Assembly: GCA_030068075.1 (NCBI GenBank)
Contig: CM057837.1
Location: 21,731,691-21,795,690 of the forward strand
DNA from: Paguma larvata
Lineage: Eukaryota; Chordata; Mammalia; Carnivora; Viverridae
DNA length: 64,000 bases
Reading direction: 5' to 3'
Part shown: piece by piece, positions 41,331-50,350 of the stretch
How the letters are laid out: each line of letters opens with the position of its first letter
Position numbering within the stretch: the stretch's first letter is position 1
Notes under the pieces: generated by a model
What the model saw: the letters and a program-made list of their open reading frames with translations, nothing else
Told to the model about the DNA's origin: nothing
Databases searched by the model: none
Program-made: the position numbers and the translations under genes

Positions 41331-42419
41331 GCGCCCGCATCCCTCCCAAAGGAACCCCATGGTTCTGTCTGAAGGAGCACCTGGTTCCTGGGGGACAGTG
41401 CTACAAGGACAAAAGGCAGTCCCTGTCCCTCCCAGAGTGCCACTGCTTTCCTGGGCAGGAAGAGGACAGATTCCAGACAGATTAGCCAGTGGTAACCAAC
41501 CCCTCCCCCGGCCCCCGTGGACACTGCCTGCTGAGACGCTGCTTATCTCGGGCTCCGGATGGGGTGGGGGGCTGGCGGGCGGCCTCTGTGCGGCTCCCGA
41601 AGCCGGTGTCACCAGGAACCGGCGACACAGAGGAACGGGAGCAATCCCGGCCTGAGTATGCGGCTGTCAGGCCTTTCCTGAGGTTGGGAAGGGGTGGGGA
41701 GAGGACAGGGCTGAGGTCTGGAACATTCTGTATTAGTCAGGGTTCCTTTTTCTGGACACACAGATTTGGAGACGGTGTGAAAGCCACAGACGACCAAGGG
41801 CACTAGATGTCCTGGCTCGTTTCCCTCAGCATCAGCCCCGGACATGGCCTCCAGGCACTGGCTGTGCTCCCCTGGTCTCTCCTGCCACCTGCAGCCCCCA
41901 CACCCACCAGGCCCGACTCCCAGTGCTGGATGGACGGGGGGGGGGGTGCCCCATGGGGAAAGAGCAGGGCATTCCCAAACCACTTCTACCCTGAGGGCAG
42001 TGAGGAGGGCACAGGCATAGCCTGGCTGCAGGTGCCGGGGGTGGGACAGGAGGAAAGGCCCCCAAAACTTCCAAGGCTGGGGTCGGAGACTCCATATCCA
42101 CCCGACTTCAGTTTTTAGTTCCACAGGCAGATTTCTCGTTCTCTTTCTCCCAGATCTGCTTTGCCAGGCTGAGTCCGCTGAGCCAGAACCCACGCTGAGC
42201 CCCGGGGACAGCCGAGTCACAAGGATCTGGCTCTCCCGGTATGACTGTCATCAGCCGGGTGCCTGCCACAGAGCCCTGGGGTGGTGACTGCGGGTGCTGA
42301 CCCCACCCCTGTGCGTAGGGCACGAGCATTCCGTGCAGAGGCCCAACGTGCAGAATCCGAGGGCTTCAGGCGGCCCCGGCCCGCTGAGCCACGCCTCATT
42401 ATCAGCTCGGAGGGCCAGC
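41331..42419. other. Unique GC-rich DNA, no gene seen
   Basis: CTGTATTAGTCAGGGTTCC at 41,729 is the start word of another common mammalian repeat, but only about 60 bp follow it recognisably. A G run lies at about 41,938-41,946. No exon supported. Confidence 0.35.
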
Positions 42420-42610
42420 TTAAAGGATAGCCCAGTAATTGCAAGGTTTTTTGTAAATGTTAATTACAGTTGCCTTAATTAGCTCGGAACCCATTGATCT
42501 ATGGATTATATTAGGTTTATAAGTGTAATTACCTTAACAGGCATATGGATTACAATTATGCTCCAATTAAACCCCAAGTGGAAAGCATATAAATCAGCAA
42601 GGGGGTACTC
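42420..42610. promoter_or_regulatory. Homeodomain-site-dense AT island, likely ancient enhancer
   Basis: A 190-bp AT-rich, repeat-free block inside strongly GC-rich DNA. Three exact TAATTA cores lie at 42,461-42,466, 42,476-42,481 and 42,526-42,531. There are additional AATT/ATTA cores at 42,436, 42,554 and 42,564, GGATTA (OTX/PITX-type) at about 42,503 and 42,547, a CATATG E-box at 42,542, a TGTAAATGTTAATTAC word (FOX/HNF1-like) and a CCAAGTGG (NKX2-like) word. Edges are abrupt. These are hallmarks of vertebrate conserved non-coding enhancers. Function and depth of conservation are inferred. Confidence 0.55.
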
Positions 42611-44059
42611 CCAATTCTTCCGGGGTGGGCTGTGGAGATGTTGCGGCTTTAAGGGCCTTAGGCTGGGGCTGGTCGTTCGCAGGCTCAGGGGCATTTGGGG
42701 GTCTGGAGTGAGGCGGAGAGGAGGTGCTTGCATGATATCGGGCGTTTTCCAAGGGATGGCGGCCACGCGACCGGTCCGTCCAGGCCTGATTTAGAAGCGA
42801 CCGCCCTGCTGGCAAGGCGGGGACGGCAGGGTCCCAGGAGTAAGAGCTGTGCCCAGCCTGCCACTAGAGCCCCCCTTTCTTCCCTTGAGGAGGTCAGGAC
42901 ACACATCGGCCCGTTAATTATGTTGCTCAGCCCCTCTGGGCAGAGATGGTTTTCTCTCCTTATCTCTGGAGAGGGCTGATGAATGTTCTTAACCTACTTT
43001 CCAGGATGGGGAGCAAGGAGGCCACAGGGCCAGGTGGGCACAGAGGGCAGGGCCGCCTCTTCCGATAGGGCAATGAGTGCCCAGAACCTCCACCCGACAG
43101 CCTGGAAAATGGATGGTGGTAAGGGGGACAGCGAGGAAAGACTCTCCCGCAGAGCAGGGGAACAGGACAGGAAGTGCCCGCAGTAGGGGTGGGGGGCGGT
43201 ATGAAGGGTCCTGGGGCCTTAAGATGTAGGACCTGCTCGCAGGGTCCCTCCCACAACCCGCAAGAACGCAGAGCAGGAGGCCGGCACGGCGCCCTCTGGG
43301 TGTCCCATCACGAGCCCCCGCTCCGACGAGAGATTGGCAGCTCAGCGGGGGGCCAGAGGGGGGAGCCCCGGTCTGGGCCACACTGCTCCCTAGGGAGGCC
43401 TGCCAGGGGTCCCCACTGGGCCCCTCACATCTGCGGACTTTCTTCCGGTGGCGGCCAGGCCAGCCGGGCAGGAACCACCGGCATTGGAACCTCAGAAGGC
43501 TGGGGGACACTTCCGCCGCCCTGGTGAAGGCGGCCGCCCCCTGCCCACTTTGGCTCTGAATCTCCTACTCGGGACTGCACCCCATCAGCTGGCCCTCACC
43601 TCCCGGAGATTATGGAGAGAGGAGCCCCCTCCAGCACACGCGGCACGAGACAACCGCCCACGGGGCGGCAGGGGTGGGGGCGGGCTGTGCCGGGTCAGCA
43701 GGCTTGCACGAGGGCACTAGGCTGAGGATTCGTGTCGGGGAGTCTGGGATGTGGATGACGGCCAATGGCCGAGCGTGACGAAAAAGAGGGCGTGGAAAGG
43801 CAAGAGTCCAGAACCCACGGGGTGGTAGGCAGGCCCGCAATCTGGGTGGGGTCGGGCCGGTGGCAAGGCAGGTGCAACAGGGCTCCACGCCTCCGGGACG
43901 GGCCAGCTAGTCCTCAGTGCAACCTGCCTTCCCCTCTACTTGGTCTCTGAGGCAGGTGGTTAATGAGGCTGGCGGCTGGGGGAGGGGGCTGTTTCCTCGG
44001 GAACCCCAGGGGCCGGATGGGGGCTGGAGCTGGCGGGCACAGTGATCATGAAGACCAGC
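42611..44059. other. Unique GC-rich DNA, no gene seen
   Basis: No repeat or exon recognised. A donor-like GTGGTAAGGG at about 43,115 has no convincing acceptor. Confidence 0.4.
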
Positions 44060-44230
44060 ACCACGGGAGACGGTGGTTCCCATGGTCCCATTTTACGGAT
44101 GGGTTATATACAAATGGAGGCACCGCGAGATCCCAAGAGAACCAAAGACTGCAAGGTTGTTCAGGGGCGGACCAGGGATGTACACGCAGGCTATCGGGCT
44201 CCAGAGCTGGGCTCTAGACCCCTGCCTAGC
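44060..44230 (-). mobile_element. MIR SINE fragment
   Basis: Antisense core: GGTCCCATTTTACGGATGGG, CAAGGTTGTTCAGGGGCGGA, GCTCCAGAGCTGGGCTCTAG. Diverged. Confidence 0.55.
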
Positions 44231-45054
44231 CCAAGCCCCTCGGTGGGGCACAGAGCCGGTCCCTTGCTGCTGAGAAAGGACGTTCGTCACCCGGGGCACA
44301 GAGGTGGTGGGAGGGCAACGAGCAGGCGACTCGGCTGTCTCCAGCCTGTGTGTGTGGCTGGGCCCCTCCTTGCGGCCCTGGCTTCCCTCACCTCCAGCTG
44401 GCTTTCCAGAGCCCCTTTTCCAGAGCCTCGGCCTGGAGGGGGAAGCAGGCCCGTCCTCTCCACAATCCGTCAGTGTGGGGAAAAGACGCGTGCACGCACC
44501 CCCGCACGTGCACACGCTGGGGCTGGGCCTTTCCCCGGTGGCCTCGAGGGACCGCAGCTGGACCGTCCCGATAAACAGACCGCACGGCGTTCTCCCCGCA
44601 CCGGCACGCGACGCTGCAAGTCTCCTGAACTAACAAAAGCAGAGGCCCCTGTTTGAGTGCGAGCATAACCGGGAGGGAGAGTGGGGGGTGGGTCCTCTCT
44701 CCTCTCGGCACACGAAGGCAGGGAGACAAGGGTCAGGGCTCAAAGGAGGCCAGGGTCATCCACGAGTCCCCTGCCCCACAGCTGCCTGAGACAGAGCCCA
44801 TGGGACACAGGGCGGGAAGGACGGTCCGGAGACAACGGCACTGACAGGGGACCAGGCTCCCTCGGCCAGGAATGAGCTCCCCAGCGCCGGAGGTGTTTAA
44901 GCCCCACTCGCAGGCACGAAGAAGAAGAGAGGAGTCCACCCAACCCCCCCCGGCCCGCGAGGGGCTGGGAGACGGGCCATCTGCCTCGCGCGCCGGGGTC
45001 GGCCCGTCTCTACCACCCCCTCCCTCACGGCCCGCAATCACCACGCCAGACGCT
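44231..45054. other. Unique GC-rich DNA, no gene seen
   Basis: No exon or clear repeat. Frames up to 204 codons without family features. Confidence 0.4.
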
Positions 45055-45075
45055 TCACACACACACACACACATG
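45055..45075. repeat. (AC)n short microsatellite
   Basis: About nine AC units immediately before the MIR at 45,076. Confidence 0.8.
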
Positions 45076-45260
45076 ACCCGATTGGATTTAATCCTCGTAA
45101 CAGCCCACCCAGAGGCCTCGCCATCCCCAATCATGCCTGAGAAAAACAAGCCTCGGAGAGTTTGTCACTTGCCCCAAAGTGCCCCCAGCAGGCAGTGACG
45201 GGGCGGGCGGGGATTCAGTCCCGAGCCTCGGATTCTGGACACCAGGCCCTTTGATGCCGC
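45076..45260 (-). mobile_element. MIR SINE
   Basis: Antisense: TTGGATTTAATCCTCGTAAC, AGCCCACCCAGAGGCC, ATGCCTGAGAAAAACAAGCC, TTTGTCACTTGCCCCAAAGT, CGGGGATTCAGTCCCGAGCC. Confidence 0.78.
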
Positions 45261-45389
45261 CAGAGGCCAGCCTTCCAGACCATTCCACGAAGGAAAGGCC
45301 ATTCCCGCCGATCGCAGCACTGGGCGCTGCAGGGAGCCCGCGTCCCGGGCCCCAGTTCAGGGCAAAGGCGACCAAATGGTTTCTTCTAT

Positions 45390-45608
45390 GAGTTTCTAAG
45401 GTTTTACACATAAGCCTAAGACAGGAAAAAAAAAAAAAAGAAAAGAAAAGAAAGCTGATTTTCAGAAGGAAGGCTCAGAAACAGTTCTCTTCTTTCCCTG
45501 ACGCTCTGAATTGAGCAAGTAAGATTCATTCCTCAGACGCCTTTCATGTCCACAAGGCACTGCTGGAAATTGTTTTGTGGGAAAAAGCTAATTAGACTAG
45601 ATTTTTTT
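45390..45608. promoter_or_regulatory. Candidate conserved element, left part (split by SINE)
   Basis: AT-balanced repeat-free block: GTTTTACACATAAGCC, an A-rich run at 45,426-45,455, CTCTGAATTGAGCAAGTAAG, AAGGCACTGCTGGAAATTG, AAAAAGCTAATTAGACTAG. It continues after the SINE at 45,819. Confidence 0.3.
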
Positions 45609-45818
45609 TTTACTGTTTATTTATTTTTGAGAGAGAGAGAGAGAGAGAGACAGAGCGTAGGCGGGGGAGGGCAGAGAGAGGGAGACACAGAATCTGAAGC
45701 AGACTCCAGGCTCTGAGCTGTCCGCCCAGAGCCCAGTGCGGGGCCAAACTCACAAACCATGAGATCCTGACCTGAGCCAAAGTCTGACGCTTAGCCGACT
45801 GAGCCCCCCAGACGCCCC
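45609..45818 (-). mobile_element. Carnivore tRNA-derived SINE (felid, younger form)
   Basis: Antisense copy. The target duplication AGACT(A/C)GATTTTT is at 45,594 and 45,819. It splits a possible conserved element. Confidence 0.96.
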
Positions 45819-45960
45819 AGACTCGATTTTTACATTAGACTTAGTTCCCCTTCAGGCCTAAACACAATAATCACCAATACTGCGTATAAGTTAAAAGAGG
45901 CCGTGCATTTAAAAATGCATGGATTTATTCTAAACTGTCTCCCTTCTCCGTTCTTTCTAG
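45819..45960. promoter_or_regulatory. Candidate conserved element, right part, ending in splice-acceptor signal
   Basis: AT-rich: CATTAGACTTAGTTCC, AACACAATAATCACCAATAC, an inverted repeat TGCATTTAAAAATGCA at 45,904-45,919, a branch-point-like TTCTAAACT, then a pyrimidine tract CTCCCTTCTCCGTTCTTTCTAG ending at 45,960. Confidence 0.35.
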
Positions 45961-46118
45961 GTCGGGGCAGCTTGGCCCGTGAGAAGGCCCCCGTGGAAGA
46001 GGCTCCGGCTGAGGGTCTGCTGGGCCAGCCGTGTGTCTGATCTCAACCGTGGCCTGTCACTTGGAGCTCAAGGCTCGAAGGCCCAACCATGGCTGGAGGG
46101 TTCCACTTGGGCACCAAG
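45961..46118 (+). other. Candidate internal exon (158 bp)
   Basis: It is preceded by a textbook acceptor (branch-like CTAAACT about 30 bases upstream, long pyrimidine tract, TAG) and followed by AAG|GTAGGA, a reasonable donor. One frame is open throughout (begins V-G-A-A-W-P-V-R-R-P). No protein family is recognised, and the 158-bp length is not a multiple of three. It may be an exon of a long non-coding RNA or of an unrecognised gene, or chance. Repeat origin was not detected, though a faint MER5-like TCTCAACCGTGGCCTGTCAC word is present. Confidence 0.3.
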
Positions 46119-46324
46119 GTAGGACTACCCACGTCCCCCAGGCGGGCTCTCGCTGCCCTCACCCCTCCACCAGTTGCTCAGGCTCCAGACCTGGGGCCTC
46201 CCTGACTCCCCTCCCCGGCCCTCCTCAGCCTGCCAGTCTCTGGCTCTGGACAGGCTCCAGACTAAATGATGAGAAGGCCCGTATGTATTTTTCAGTCGGT
46301 ACTAGACAGACAGGCTGATCCTAA
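46119..46324. other. Unique GC-rich DNA
   Basis: Nothing assignable between the candidate exon and the MLT1 LTR. Confidence 0.4.
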
Positions 46325-46715
46325 TTGTAACACAGCACCACAAACTGAGGGCGGGGGCGGGGGCGGGGGAGTGGGGGTTAAAACAAGAAGAAATCATTCC
46401 CTCCCAGATCTGGAGGCCTGAAGTCCGAAAGCAAGGTGCCCCAAGCCTGCGTTCCCTCCACGGCTCCTGGGGAGGGTCCTTCCTTGTCCCTTCCAGCTTC
46501 AGCTGGCCCCGGGCGCTCCTTGCTCCTTGGCTTGCGGGCGCATCGCTCCAACGCTGCCTCTGTCTACACGCGGTGGACTTCTCGCCACCGCGTCTGTCTC
46601 TTCTCCTCTTCTTGTTTTGCCTTAAGGACCCATCTGACTCCAGTATGGCCTCAACTTAACTAACTAAATTTGCAAAGACTCTTTCCAAATAAGGCCGTGT
46701 TCACGGCGCTGCGAG
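46325..46715 (-). mobile_element. MLT1 (ERVL-MaLR) LTR, antisense
   Basis: Antisense LTR: TTGTAACACAGCACCACAAA, CCCAGATCTGGAGGCCTGAA, GTCCGAAAGCAAGGTGCC, TCCTTGCTCCTTGGCTTGCG, CTCTTCTCCTCTTCTTGTTT, GTATGGCCTCAACTTAACTA, TTTCCAAATAAGGCCGTGTT. A solitary LTR with no viral genes. A G-rich insertion sits near its left end. Confidence 0.85.
46348..46377 (+). repeat. G-quadruplex-type (GGGGGC)n tract
   Basis: GGGCGGGGGCGGGGGCGGGG followed by GAGTGGGGG: five G-runs of three or more with one- to three-base loops. It lies within the antisense MLT1 LTR where the related LTRs have unrelated sequence (GGTGGCTTAAAA), so it is a local expansion or replacement. Confidence 0.93.
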
Positions 46716-47126
46716 CACCCTCACCGGCCTGGGCGGCCCTGCTCCCGGAAACCGTTTCTCCAGGAGGGAGACTGTCAGCCCAGACCTCCTCGCAGCCGGA
46801 AACCCTCCCCTCTGAGGCGACGCGGCATCACCAGGCATGGAGCCAGGTCAGGGGCCTCAGGGCCAAGGGTGGACTTCCGTGCGCTCAGCACGGGCCCCAG
46901 GGAGACCCAGAGTGGAAACCTCCCCCAAGACACTTTGGGACGGAGGCTCACCCTTCTGCACGCCCGAACCTACCCGGCGGACACCAGGAAGGGCGGGCTG
47001 CAGACTTTCCCGGCCATCTCCTTCCTCCACAAAGACTCACATTCATAGAAATAATAAAATCACCAAGAGAATCTAAAGTCCAAACCATTTAAGTGAGAAA
47101 TTAGGAATAGTTATTTTTTAACTTTT
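46716..47126. other. Unique GC-rich DNA
   Basis: No gene seen. An A-rich end (AATAATAAAATCACCAAGAG) leads into the SINE pair. Confidence 0.35.
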
Positions 47127-47318
47127 TTTTAGGCTTCATTTTATTTATTTTAAGAGAGAGAGAGAGCATGGGAAGGAGAGGCAGAGAGAGGGAGAGAGAG
47201 AGAATCCCAAACAGGTTCCGTACTATCAGTGCGGGGCCCAACGAGGGGCTCCACCTCACGAACCCGGACCCGAGCCGAAATCAAGAGTCGGTCACTCAAC
47301 CGACTGAGCCACCCAGGA
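47127..47318 (-). mobile_element. Carnivore tRNA-derived SINE (older body, diverged)
   Basis: Antisense copy with CCCAAACAGGTTCCGTACTA block and a head ending ACTGAGCCACCCAGG, after which the final GCCCC is lost. It lies immediately next to another SINE. Confidence 0.9.
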
Positions 47319-47331
47319 AACAGTTAAAATT

Positions 47332-47538
47332 TTTTTTTAACATTTATTCATTTTTAAAAGATAGACAATGCGTGAGTGGGAGAGGGGCAGAGAGAGAGAG
47401 GGAGACACAGAATCTGAAGCAGCTCCAGGCTCTGAGTTGTTAGCACAGAGCCCGACTCGGGGCTGGAACGCAAGAACCGCGAGATCATGACCTGAGCTCA
47501 CGCTGGATGCTTAACCCACTAAGCCACCCAGGCACCCC
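47332..47538 (-). mobile_element. Carnivore tRNA-derived SINE (felid)
   Basis: Antisense copy. GGAAACAGTT(A/T)(A/T)AA flanks it at about 47,316 and 47,545, a good target duplication. Confidence 0.94.
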
Positions 47539-47559
47539 GACAACGGAAACAGTTTTAAA

Positions 47560-47975
47560 ACACAAAAAAGGGCGCTTTTTCATTTGTAACATTAAAGAGG
47601 AAGGAAACAACCCGAGTATCCATTACCGGGGGATTGGAGGAGAGAGCTAGAAGGCCTACACCGCGCACACGGCTACGGAAGAGCGTGAGTTAGCTCCTCC
47701 ACCGTGAACTTGGGGGACGTCCAGGAAGGGAAACGGGAAAAGCAAGGTGCAAAGAAAAAACAACACGATTCCATTCTTTAAAGGATAAACAAGACGGCCC
47801 CCACATGTGTGTGTGGGGGGGTGCACGCTCAAGCAGAGAGGCTGAGCAGGCTGTTAACAGAGATTATTCTGGGATGGAGGTGGGGGTAGGAGAGGGGAGG
47901 GGGAGCAAGTGTAGAAAAAGACCGGAGTAAAACCCACAATATGTGTGTTACACTCTTAAGCGCAAACGTACAACA
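47560..47975 (+). mobile_element. L1 3' region, sense
   Basis: GGAAACAACCCGAGTATCCA, TTACCGGGGGATTGG, AAAAGCAAGGTGCAAAG, ACACGATTCCATTCTTTAAA, AGATTATTCTGGGATGGAGG follow the order of an old L1 3' region. Diverged. Confidence 0.65.
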
Positions 47976-48584
47976 CAAAACTCTATAATATTACCTACAA
48001 GCTGATATACACAAGACCTAAACATGCAGACAGACAAGGAAGGAGAAAGGAGCGTGACAAAGGCAGGGATGTCTGGGGACGGTGAAGCTGGAGGGCAGGG
48101 GACACATAAGACCTGCACTTGCCAAAGGCCACGAGAAACCACGTATTTCTTGCTCAAAGTAGGGAGTGGGGAGATCGAGTGCGGCTTCTAGGTCCTTCTG
48201 CTTCCCAGGGAAGATGGGCTGGAGGTGGCGGGGGCAGGTGGAGACCGAGGACCAGCCAGCAGCCACTGCCCACATTGGTGTGACTGAGCTCAGGCCACGG
48301 GTGGGGGTGACTCAGTGACTGAGGAGGGTGGCCGAAGGACATGGTCTAGGTGAGCAGGGGGGACCGTGTGCCCAGGGACAGGCAGGTCCAGTGTGGGGAG
48401 CCCTGGGCGGAAAGATGGGGGAGGTGGGACTCTGGGCGGGGGCACAGGAGCCTGGGGATGGCCTCGGGGTGTGGAGGAGACGCGGGCGTCTTCCCAACGT
48501 GGGCGCCCCCAGACCCCAACTGGGCGAGGGCCTTGTGTGCCGCGACACCCCTGCACCTGGTTTGTTCCCAGCATGGGGACAGCT
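47976..48584. other. Unique GC-rich DNA, no gene seen
   Basis: No exon or repeat recognised. Confidence 0.4.
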
Positions 48585-48725
48585 CGGCTCTCAGAGGGCG
48601 TGGCTCTGAATCCTGCCCTGCCACCGCTTTGCTCTGAGACCCTGGGCAGCACCCCTCCCCGCTCGGAGCCGAGGTCGGTCTCCTTAATGTGACTCAAACG
48701 AGGGCTGATTCTAATGATAAGATGA
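48585..48725 (+). mobile_element. MIR SINE fragment
   Basis: GGCTCTGAATCCTGCCCTGC, CACCGCTTTGCTCTGAGACC, CTGGGCAGC, then a degraded TCGGTCTCCTTAATGTGAC. Sense, diverged. Confidence 0.55.
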
Positions 48726-48884
48726 CAGCGGAGGGAGTGTTGGCAGCCCACGGGGCTGGGCCGCTGAGGGCTCCGAAAACGGAGCAGTGACTGTCATCAT
48801 CGTCACCAGCACCACCCACACCCTCTGCTGCCACTGCTGCCACGTAACCGTGGACAAGGACCTCGCCCACCTGGCACCCCGTCC

Positions 48885-48975
48885 CTTGTCTGTAAAGTGG
48901 GGGTGAGAGCCTCCCCTGATTATGAGTTTTAAATGAGGGAATTAGGAAAAAGTGCACGGAAAGCAGCGCCTGGAG
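48885..48975 (+). mobile_element. MIR SINE fragment
   Basis: CCCTTGTCTGTAAAGTGGGG, TGAGAGCCTCCCCTGATTAT, TTTTAAATGAGGGAATTAGG: sense MIR 3' half. Confidence 0.55.
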
Positions 48976-48987
48976 AAGCGCTCCCTC

Positions 48988-49055
48988 CCTGCCGGCCGCC
49001 GTCACCTCCGTCTTCGTCGACGTCGCCGTCGTCATCATCGTCAACACCAACGCCA
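48988..49055. repeat. Degenerate trinucleotide tract (TCG/TCA/CCG)
   Basis: About 20 consecutive triplets of CCG, TCA, TCG, TCT and ACG (for example TCGTCGACGTCGCCGTCGTC). Read on the minus strand it gives a run of Asp with some Glu and Gly, which makes an acidic-looking peptide without being a gene. Confidence 0.75.
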
Positions 49056-49589
49056 TGGCAAAGGCCCACGGCCGTGGAGGAACGGGCTGTGGCAGCAGCC
49101 AGCCAAGGAGAGTCACCCGGACAACGGAGCCATGGGTTTGGAAGGCAGCGCGGAGCCGTGGGGTGGTCCTGGGCGGGAGGAACGGCGCAGCAGGTCCAGG
49201 CGTCTGGAGGGCCGGCCCGGCTGCTGTCGCGAGGATGGTGTGGGGGCATCACAGAGGCAGAAAGGCTAGCTTCCTGGCGACTACGCCCCGATTTTGCTGG
49301 AGGCAGGAATGGGCCCACTCCTACAGAACTGTAGCTGGCCGAGGCAGCGGTGACAGTCCCACTGCTTCTTGCCAGGTACCTCCTTCCCGAGAAGCCCTGC
49401 GCCCGGGCATGGTTACGTGACCCAATCCCAAAGACGTAACTGGAAGTCTCTCAGGACGGGCACCTCTGGGAAAGCTCTTGTATCCATTCACAAGGGGCTC
49501 CCATGGGAGGAGAGCTCACTGGAACTGCCTTGAAGGTGACCATGACACCCGGTGCCACAGCAGCCTTCTTCTGACCATGAAGGGACAAT
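49056..49589. other. Unique DNA, no gene seen
   Basis: GC-rich, then balanced. No exon supported. Confidence 0.35.
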
Positions 49590-50350
49590 GTGTTCACATC
49601 AAAAGCCATTTCTAAACTGAAGTGAAATTCGCATTACATAAAATTCACTCTTTGCAAGCATAACTTCAGGAGCTTTCGGTGCGTTCACAACAGTAGAACA
49701 CGCCACCAAGACCTACTTCCAAAACATTTCATCACCCCAAAGAAAGCTCTGTACCTATTTTTAAATTTTTTTTATTGTTTATTTATTTTTGAGAGAGAGT
49801 GTGTGAAGCAGGCTCCAGGCTCAGAGCTGTCAGCACAGAGCCTGACACAGGGCTTGAACCCATGAACTGTGAGATCATCATCTGAGCCAAAGTCGGATGC
49901 TTAACTGACTGAGCCACCCGGCCGCCCCTGAAACCCTGAACCTGTCAAGCAGTCACTCACCAATCCTGGCTCCCCTGTGGCCCCCAGCAATCCCTAATCT
50001 ACCTTCTATCTCCACAGCTTCGCCTATTCTGGACGTTTCTATAAATGGAACTACGTAACACGTGGCTTTTTGGTTTTGGCTTCATTCACCTGCACCATGT
50101 CCACAAGGACTGTCGGCAGCACAGCCCGACCGGGCCTCATTCTCTTTTATGGCTGGAACATTCCATCGTATGGGTACACCCCATTCTGTCTTCCGTTCAT
50201 CGGCTGACGGACATCTGGGTTCCTCCCACTCCGGGGAGACCACGAATGACGCTGCTCGGGACGCTCGTGGACATGTTTTTGGTGAAACATATGTTTTTAA
50301 TTCTTACGAACCTAATTTCGTATTCATTAAACCTAACGTCGCATTTTATT
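49590..50350 (-). mobile_element. Antisense L1 3' region, interrupted by a SINE
   Basis: AAATTCGCATTACATAAAAT, CGTTCACAACAGTAGAACAC, CACCCCAAAGAAAGCTCTGT; then after the SINE GCAATCCCTAATCTACCTTC, TATCTCCACAGCTTCGCCTA, TTCTATAAATGGAACTACGT, TGGCTGGAACATTCCATCGT, ACGGACATCTGGGTTCC. Typical antisense L1 3' DNA. Confidence 0.85.
49761..49928 (-). mobile_element. Carnivore tRNA-derived SINE with internal deletion
   Basis: Antisense copy of about 168 bp. The CT-rich central block is largely missing: GAGAGAGAGTGTGTG passes straight into AAGCAGGCTCCAGGC. Confidence 0.95.

Noticed and set aside
41126..41485. Ser/Thr-rich 119-codon frame
   Set aside because: Its first part is an antisense MIR; the serine-rich run is repeat-derived.
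46325..46715. Endogenous retrovirus with coding capacity
   Set aside because: Only a solitary MaLR-type LTR is present; no gag, pol or env-like sequence is adjacent.
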